From the NCBI GenBank assembly GCA_027083475.1, contig JALWON010000408.1, positions 1 to 11,070 of the forward strand: 11,070 bases of DNA, read 5' to 3'. How positions within the stretch are numbered: the stretch's first letter is position 1; each line of letters starts with the position of its first letter. The notes below the pieces were generated by a model. It did not search any database and was not told the origin of the DNA. It saw only the letters and a program-made list of their open reading frames with translations. This stretch comes from Sulfurimonas sp. Lineage in GTDB: Bacteria > Campylobacterota > Campylobacteria > Campylobacterales > Sulfurimonadaceae. Shown here piece by piece: positions 6,186 to 11,070 of the stretch. The translations under genes and the position numbers were made by a program.

Positions 6186-7109
6186 ATGAAAGAAAAATTA
6201 GTTTTACTCAAAAAAGAGATTAACAAACAACTTATTGGACATCAAAATGTAGTTGATGCACTGCTTATTGCCCTTTTGAGTGATGGGCATATCCTCTTAG
6301 AAGGTGTACCGGGAGTCGCAAAAACTACAGCAATAAAAGCAATCGCTTCAGCTTTAGCACTTACATTTAAGCGCATTCAATTTACTCCTGATCTTTTACC
6401 ATCAGATATTATTGGTGCAGAAGTTTATAATATGCACTCTGGAAGTTTTAATATAAAACATGGTCCGCTTTTTACAAATCTTCTTTTAGCTGATGAAATC
6501 AACAGAGCTCCCGCAAAAGTCCAGTCAGCACTCCTAGAAGTGATGCAAGAGAGACAGATAACTTTAGGAGATACAAGTTTTCAGCTCCAAGAACCTTTTT
6601 TTGTTTTAGCAACACAAAATCCAATGGAACAAGAGGGAACTTATCCACTTCCTGAGGCTCAATTGGATAGATTTATGTTTAAGATTATGGTAGGGTATAA
6701 TACAGAAGAAGAGGAACTTGCCATTGCGCATAAAGCTGCAAATGCAAGTTTTGAGAAGATAGAACCTGTACTCTATGTAGAAGAGTTACTTGAGATGAAA
6801 GAAGTAGTGAAGTATATACATATTGATGAGGTACTAGAAGCTTATATCATCAAGCTTGTTTTTGCTACACGAAAAATGCAAAAAAAAATATCTTTTGGAG
6901 CAAGTCCAAGAGCGAGTATAGACTTGATAAAAGCGAGTAAAGCAAGGGCTTTTTTACGAGGTAAAGAGTATGTTTCTCCTAGTGATATTATTCTGTGTGT
7001 CAAAGATGTATTGAGGCATAGAGTAGTGCTATCTTATGAGGCAGTAGTAAATAATCTTGATATTGATACTGTGTTACAAGATATTATTGAGATGATACCA
7101 GTACCTTAA
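6186..7109 (+). CDS. MoxR-family AAA+ ATPase
   Basis: The 307-residue cytosolic ATPase is the likely motor of the operon. It has Walker A GVPGVAKT (40-47), Walker B LLLADEINRAP (99-109, D103 and E104), a sensor 1 Asn in LATQNPMEQEGTYPLPEAQLDRF (N145), and a sensor 2 Arg in GASPRAS (R242). These are the standard MoxR motifs and the length is normal. MoxR ATPases act as chaperone-like remodelers of proteins with VWA domains; the DUF58 and VWA genes immediately downstream fit this. The start is set by the first ATG in frame, with no clear Shine-Dalgarno sequence upstream. The gene ends one base before the next ATG. In Bacteroides and Leptospira such ATPases head bat operons linked to aerotolerance or stress; the role in this organism is inference. 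Confidence 0.95.
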   Translation: MKEKLVLLKKEINKQLIGHQNVVDALLIALLSDGHILLEGVPGVAKTTAIKAIASALALTFKRIQFTPDLLPSDIIGAEVYNMHSGSFNIKHGPLFTNLLLADEINRAPAKVQSALLEVMQERQITLGDTSFQLQEPFFVLATQNPMEQEGTYPLPEAQLDRFMFKIMVGYNTEEEELAIAHKAANASFEKIEPVLYVEELLEMKEVVKYIHIDEVLEAYIIKLVFATRKMQKKISFGASPRASIDLIKASKARAFLRGKEYVSPSDIILCVKDVLRHRVVLSYEAVVNNLDIDTVLQDIIEMIPVP

Positions 7110-7110
7110 A

Positions 7111-7971
7111 ATGCCTCTCAAATCTCTTTTTTCATCAAAACAAGAGTTACATAAGATGTTGCTACGAGTACATAAAGATGTACTCTCTTACAAAGCAGGA
7201 GCAAAGTTTACAAAAAAAAGAGCCCAAGGAAATGATTTTTTAGGTTTAAGAGAGTATATGAGTGGAGATGAGATTCGTTTTATCGATTGGATAGTTAGTG
7301 CTAAATTATCAAAACCTTATGTGAAAATTTTTCAAGAAGAAAAAGAGCTCAATATCATTCTTGCCCCTTTACTTGGTGCTTCTATGAATTTTGGTTTACA
7401 AAGAGTGAAACAGGACTATTTAAGTGAAGTTTGTGCATACCTCTCTTTTGCAGCAGTGCAACAACAGAGTTCATTGAGTAGCTATATAGGAAGTGACACA
7501 ACTTTTCAAGCCTTAGGAAAATCTAAAAAGCTAGAAGATGTACATGTGTTTGTGGAAAAGATAGCCTCTTATGATAGTTTTGCTAAAGCAGTAAATTATC
7601 AAGACTTAAGCAAACAACTCTATAAACAAATAAATCAAAAATCACTCATCATCATCTTAGGAGATTTTTTCCAAGCCCAAGAGTTACATCTTCAAGTATT
7701 AGCAAATAAGCATGAAATAGTTTGTATTGTTATAAGAGATAGATTTGAAGAGAAGGCTATACCACTGGGTTTAGTAAATATTATAGACCCACTTACGCAA
7801 AAAATGTCTAAGGTAAATTTAGATAAAAAGGCTGTTTATAATCTCACGAAAAAATTAGAAAAAGAGGATGAGTTGTTATTTGAAAAGTGGAAAAAGTTAG
7901 GTGTACGATTTGTAAAAATTTATACTGATGAGTTAGCTCTTCATAAACTTATGGCTTTTATGAGTGAATAA
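7111..7971 (+). CDS. DUF58 domain protein with degenerate VWA-like MIDAS
   Basis: The 286-residue protein carries the DUF58 hallmark REYMSGDEIRFIDWIVSAK (47-65) followed by KPYVKIFQEEKEL (68-80). It is the partner protein usually found between moxR and VWA genes. DUF58 proteins often continue into a VWA-like fold with a D-x-S-x-S-M metal site. Here the equivalent stretch is PLLGASMNFG (86-95), so the Asp and the first Ser appear to be replaced by Leu and Gly. The usual later strand is present as SLIIILGDFF (178-187). No transmembrane helix is evident, and the protein is on the short side for the family because the N-terminal membrane anchor seen in many relatives is missing. It begins 1 nt after moxR and its stop overlaps the next start as TAATG. 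Its role is presumed to be adaptor or scaffold for the MoxR-VWA system. Confidence 0.92.
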   Translation: MPLKSLFSSKQELHKMLLRVHKDVLSYKAGAKFTKKRAQGNDFLGLREYMSGDEIRFIDWIVSAKLSKPYVKIFQEEKELNIILAPLLGASMNFGLQRVKQDYLSEVCAYLSFAAVQQQSSLSSYIGSDTTFQALGKSKKLEDVHVFVEKIASYDSFAKAVNYQDLSKQLYKQINQKSLIIILGDFFQAQELHLQVLANKHEIVCIVIRDRFEEKAIPLGLVNIIDPLTQKMSKVNLDKKAVYNLTKKLEKEDELLFEKWKKLGVRFVKIYTDELALHKLMAFMSE

Positions 7972-10304
7972 TGCAATCTTTTACTTTTGAATATCCTGTT
8001 GTATTTTTATTTTTAACTTTTTTTGTATGGAGTGCTTTCTTCTTTCGTGTGAAAGAACAGTATTACTTTCTTCCTAATATTGTAGATAATTTACCTGCAC
8101 AAACTCATCAAAAGAGTAGAGTAAGATCTTTGCATTTTTTGAGTATTGTATTTGCTTTTATGGCATTGGCAAGTCCCATATATGTAGTGCAAGAAGTAGA
8201 CAAGAGCGAACATACTTTAGATATAGTGTTGAGTATAGATACAAGTGGCTCTATGAGTTTAAATGGACTCAGTGCTGATAATTATGAGAAAACAAGACTC
8301 GATGTGGTAAAAAGTGTTGTCAAAGAGTTTATACAAGAACGTAAAAAAGATACAATAGGTTTAGTCCTCTTTGGTGATAGAAGTGGTGTTGCTTCTGCTT
8401 TGAGTAGCGATACACAAGCACTTATATCAAGGGTAAATGCAGTTACGGTAGGAATTTTTGGAAAAAGTACAGCCCTTATAGATAGTATCTTACAATCAAC
8501 ACTACTTTTACAAAAGAGTACAAGCTCCACAAAAATAATAATTCTCTTGAGTGATGGAGATGATACAGCTAGTAAAGTTCCTTTGAGTATTGCTCTCAAA
8601 CTTGCACATAAGGAGCATATAAAAATATACACTATAAGTATAGGAAAAAGCAACAACAATCTTTTAAAGCTCATTGCCAATGAAAGTGGTGCGAAAAGTT
8701 TTATGGTAAATAGTAAAAAAGATTTACAAAAAGTATATGTAAGTATTTCAAAACTAGAAGCGAAAACAGAAAATAAAACTGCTAAAAAAGTTCTCTATTA
8801 TGAGTATAAATATTTTATTATGCCTACTTTACTCTTTTTTTTACTTTTTTTATACTTTTCTCAAAAAACATCACCGCAAAAGATAAAAAAACTTTTTTCT
8901 GTAGATATGTTTAAAAAAGTTCTGCTCTATCCTGAACTAGAAAAAAAGAGAGATCAATTCTTTCTTTATCTTGCTATCATAGTTATTTTATTACTCACAT
9001 TAGGATTATCATTCTATAATACAAAAGAGCTGTTGAAGACAAATGTATCAAAGCCTTTGCTAATTGCTCTTGATATTTCTCCCTCCATGTGTAAGCAAGA
9101 TGTTTTTCCAAGCAGGTTTGAAGTAGCAAAGAAAAAGATAGTTGCATTTCTACAGAGACAGCAGCATCTACAGGTAGCTCTGATTCTTTTTAACAAAAAT
9201 GCCTATCTTGCTTATCCTATGAGTAGAGATATAGAGACTTTAAAGTCTCTCATAAAAACCTTAGAACCTACACAAAACTCAGGTACAAACCTCTTTGCTG
9301 CTCTTGAAGGTTCAGAGTTTATTTTGCATGTATATAATGAAAAGAATATACTTCTTTTTAGTGATGGCGGTACTACAGAAGATTTTTCAGATGAGCTTGA
9401 TTTTTTAAAAAAACATCATATAATCCTCTCTTCACTTTATATAAACAGCGATATGCTTCAAGGAGAGAAGATACAAAGTTTATCTTTAGAAAGCGGTGGT
9501 AATTTTTCTTTTTTTGATTATGGACAAAAAGATGTAGAGAGTCTGACTGTAGATATTCTTGCCTTGAGTAATTTTAGAACCTCTCAACATTTTTATTTAT
9601 ATTTTCTCTTTATAGGAGTGTTTCTTTTAGTATATACTTATGTTATTGAATATGATTTAAAAAGAAGGTATAAGGGTCTATTTTTTATGTCAATACTAAG
9701 TATATACTTCATGCATACAGAGTTAAAAGCAGACTTATTAGACTTTAAAAAACTATCAGATGCCAAAGCATTTTATGTAAAAAAAGAGTACAAATCTGCG
9801 ATAAATATATATGAACAGATGTCTCAAACTAAACAGATAAAGTACAATCTAGCAAATGCACTCTATAAAAACAGAGAGTATAAAAAGGCTATCACAAAGT
9901 ATAAACAAGCATTTACAGATAAAAAAGATTTGAATGCAAATATCTATTATAATATTGCAAATGCTTATTTTTTATTGCATAAACTTCATACAGCAAAAAA
10001 ATACTATATCTTATCACTGAAACTAAAGAGTGATTTGATGGCTCAAGAAAATCTTCAAAGAGTGCTTTTGATATTACAAAATAAAAAGAAGGGAAAAAGA
10101 CAAAAATATGAATTGCCAAAAAACACAAGTAGTTATAAAGTGGCTCAAAGAGAGATTTCTTCAAACTATACAGTAAGATTAAACAGGGTGATACCAAATG
10201 AAGAGGAGAAGTGGATGCAAAAGATAAAGGGAAACAAAGTACTTCTTTTTTTACAAAAATTACCTACACATAGAGTGAGTGATCATGGAATGCAAAATGA
10301 TTAA
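7971..10304 (+). CDS. BatA-BatB-BatC-like fusion: two VWA domains and TPRs, membrane protein
   Basis: The 777-residue protein joins parts that are normally separate Bat proteins. Residues 8-25 and 54-72 are hydrophobic segments as at the BatA N-terminus. VWA domain 1 spans about 84-260 with a full MIDAS: DTSGS (90-94), T167 in GKSTALID and D195 in LLSDGDD. Hydrophobic segments at 283-297 and 330-348 lead into VWA domain 2 (about 362-530), also with a full MIDAS: DISPS (368-372), T439 in SGTNL and D465 in FSDGG. A segment at 540-558 is followed by a signal-peptide-like stretch (565-587, ending LKA-D). Then about three TPRs follow (595-700), with repeats such as YNLANALYKNREYKKAITKYKQA. The tail is basic, with EEEKWMQKI near 745-752 as in BatC proteins. 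The start overlaps the DUF58 stop by 1 nt. The VWA domains probably face the cytosol or periplasm by family analogy; topology is unproven. Confidence 0.9.
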   Translation: MQSFTFEYPVVFLFLTFFVWSAFFFRVKEQYYFLPNIVDNLPAQTHQKSRVRSLHFLSIVFAFMALASPIYVVQEVDKSEHTLDIVLSIDTSGSMSLNGLSADNYEKTRLDVVKSVVKEFIQERKKDTIGLVLFGDRSGVASALSSDTQALISRVNAVTVGIFGKSTALIDSILQSTLLLQKSTSSTKIIILLSDGDDTASKVPLSIALKLAHKEHIKIYTISIGKSNNNLLKLIANESGAKSFMVNSKKDLQKVYVSISKLEAKTENKTAKKVLYYEYKYFIMPTLLFFLLFLYFSQKTSPQKIKKLFSVDMFKKVLLYPELEKKRDQFFLYLAIIVILLLTLGLSFYNTKELLKTNVSKPLLIALDISPSMCKQDVFPSRFEVAKKKIVAFLQRQQHLQVALILFNKNAYLAYPMSRDIETLKSLIKTLEPTQNSGTNLFAALEGSEFILHVYNEKNILLFSDGGTTEDFSDELDFLKKHHIILSSLYINSDMLQGEKIQSLSLESGGNFSFFDYGQKDVESLTVDILALSNFRTSQHFYLYFLFIGVFLLVYTYVIEYDLKRRYKGLFFMSILSIYFMHTELKADLLDFKKLSDAKAFYVKKEYKSAINIYEQMSQTKQIKYNLANALYKNREYKKAITKYKQAFTDKKDLNANIYYNIANAYFLLHKLHTAKKYYILSLKLKSDLMAQENLQRVLLILQNKKKGKRQKYELPKNTSSYKVAQREISSNYTVRLNRVIPNEEEKWMQKIKGNKVLLFLQKLPTHRVSDHGMQND

Positions 10305-11070
10305 AATATTTTTTTTATTGTTTACTCTCATGGCAGTAAATGCCTTAGCAAATGACTACTTTTTAAATGTTCAAGTTGATAAAAAGAGTGTTTTTATAGG
10401 TGAAAAATGTCATCTAAAACTACTCTTTCATTATGCAGATTTAGAGGATTATGAACTCCCAGAGATGAAGATGAAAGATTTTGACATACAAGAGTTAAAC
10501 TCATCAGACTATAAAGATGCAAAAGGTCTTTTTGTAGAAGAGGTAAACTATGCTCTAATAGCTAGAAGCAGTGGCACTTTTGAACTTGGTAATCTCAATG
10601 CAAATATAGAAAAATTGACAAAAGCTTATAAACATTTTAACAACAGAAGCAAATATACACAAAAATTTTCTGTAAAATCAAACTCTCTTATCCTTGAAGT
10701 GAAAAAACTACCTCAAGATATTACAGCGATAGGCAACTATAGAATAACTTCAGAGGTGAATACAACACAAACAGAAGTAGGAAAACCTATCCTTTTTACT
10801 CTTACACTTCAAGGCGTGGGCAATATCAAAAACTTAGACTTTCTGATACTTCACATAAAACATGCGACAAGCTATCTTATCATGAGCTCAAAAAATAGTA
10901 CAAAACACATCTATACAAAAACATTTAAAATAGTTGCAAATGAGTCTTATAAAATTCCATCTTTGGAATTAAGATATTTTGATACAGAGCTAGGCATTGT
11001 CAAAAGTAGCAAAAGTATGCAATACTCTATTTATATAGGAGAAAAAACAGATAAACAGGTACATAAATCA
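10297..11070 (+). CDS. BatD-like exported protein, N-terminal part (cut by right edge)
   Basis: This reading frame stays open to the window end, giving 258 residues from the ATG at 10297. It begins with a signal peptide: MIK, a hydrophobic core FFLLFTLMAV, and a cleavage-like site after NALA. The following beta-rich sequence has VQVDKKSVFIGEKCHLKLLF and, at about 150-170, EVGKPILFTLTLQGVGNIKNL. These match repeated Ig-like modules of BatD, which start with a statement of the type 'V-x-x-x-x-V-x-x-G-E'. BatD proteins are large periplasmic-facing proteins with a C-terminal membrane helix, which would lie outside the window. The start overlaps the previous gene by 8 bp; GGAA six bases upstream supports it. 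An in-frame ATG at 10285 would add four residues. Position after the TPR tail fits the usual batA-batB-batC-batD order. Confidence 0.85.
   Translation, partial: MIKIFFLLFTLMAVNALANDYFLNVQVDKKSVFIGEKCHLKLLFHYADLEDYELPEMKMKDFDIQELNSSDYKDAKGLFVEEVNYALIARSSGTFELGNLNANIEKLTKAYKHFNNRSKYTQKFSVKSNSLILEVKKLPQDITAIGNYRITSEVNTTQTEVGKPILFTLTLQGVGNIKNLDFLILHIKHATSYLIMSSKNSTKHIYTKTFKIVANESYKIPSLELRYFDTELGIVKSSKSMQYSIYIGEKTDKQVHKS

Noticed and set aside
9913..10197. 94-codon reverse open frame under the TPR region
   Set aside because: It is antisense to the TPR repeats of the Bat fusion, with no ribosome binding site or family motif.

Overview
The window looks like chromosomal DNA from a Campylobacterota species (formerly Epsilonproteobacteria), probably a free-living Sulfurimonas- or Arcobacter-like organism. 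The evidence is low GC, a malate:quinone oxidoreductase of the Helicobacter/Campylobacter type, a hexameric-type citrate synthase, and dense packing with gene overlaps of a few bases. The genus is inferred from protein character only. No RNA gene, CRISPR array or complete insertion sequence was seen.

Region 1 (1-5139) reads leftward. The order of transcription is mqo, gltA, an ABC-F ATPase of the YbiT type, and a DUF5718-like protein that runs off the left edge. mqo and gltA overlap by ATGA and encode consecutive TCA-cycle steps: malate to oxaloacetate, then oxaloacetate plus acetyl-CoA to citrate. A 173-bp element sits between gltA and the ABC-F gene. It has perfect 28-bp terminal inverted repeats, is imperfectly palindromic throughout, and is flanked by TTAT on both sides, so it resembles a MITE. 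One TTAT copy contains the gltA stop codon. The ABC-F gene appears to keep its own promoter (-10 at 2295-2300), and its 3' end overlaps the start of the DUF5718 gene.

Region 2 (5140-6185) holds two small genes that converge. A GNAT acetyltransferase (+) is divergent from mqo across a 46-bp gap containing a self-complementary -10 sequence. A YchJ-like protein with two SEC-C zinc motifs (-) follows. Their stop codons share 4 bp.

Region 3 (6186-11070) is a rightward, more AT-rich operon of the Bat/MoxR type: a MoxR AAA+ ATPase, a DUF58 protein, a 777-residue membrane protein, and the start of BatD. The junctions are a 1-nt gap, a 1-nt overlap and an 8-nt overlap. The 777-residue protein contains two VWA domains with intact MIDAS motifs and a TPR tail, so it looks like a BatA-BatB-BatC fusion. 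By analogy with known MoxR/VWA systems, the ATPase probably acts on VWA partners at the membrane, with TPR and BatD parts on the periplasmic side. The cellular target cannot be read from the sequence.

The points most worth a second look are the three-part Bat fusion with an internal signal-peptide-like segment, the loss of the usual MIDAS residues in the DUF58 protein, the palindromic element at the gltA stop codon, and FAH-like active-site spacing in the DUF5718 protein.
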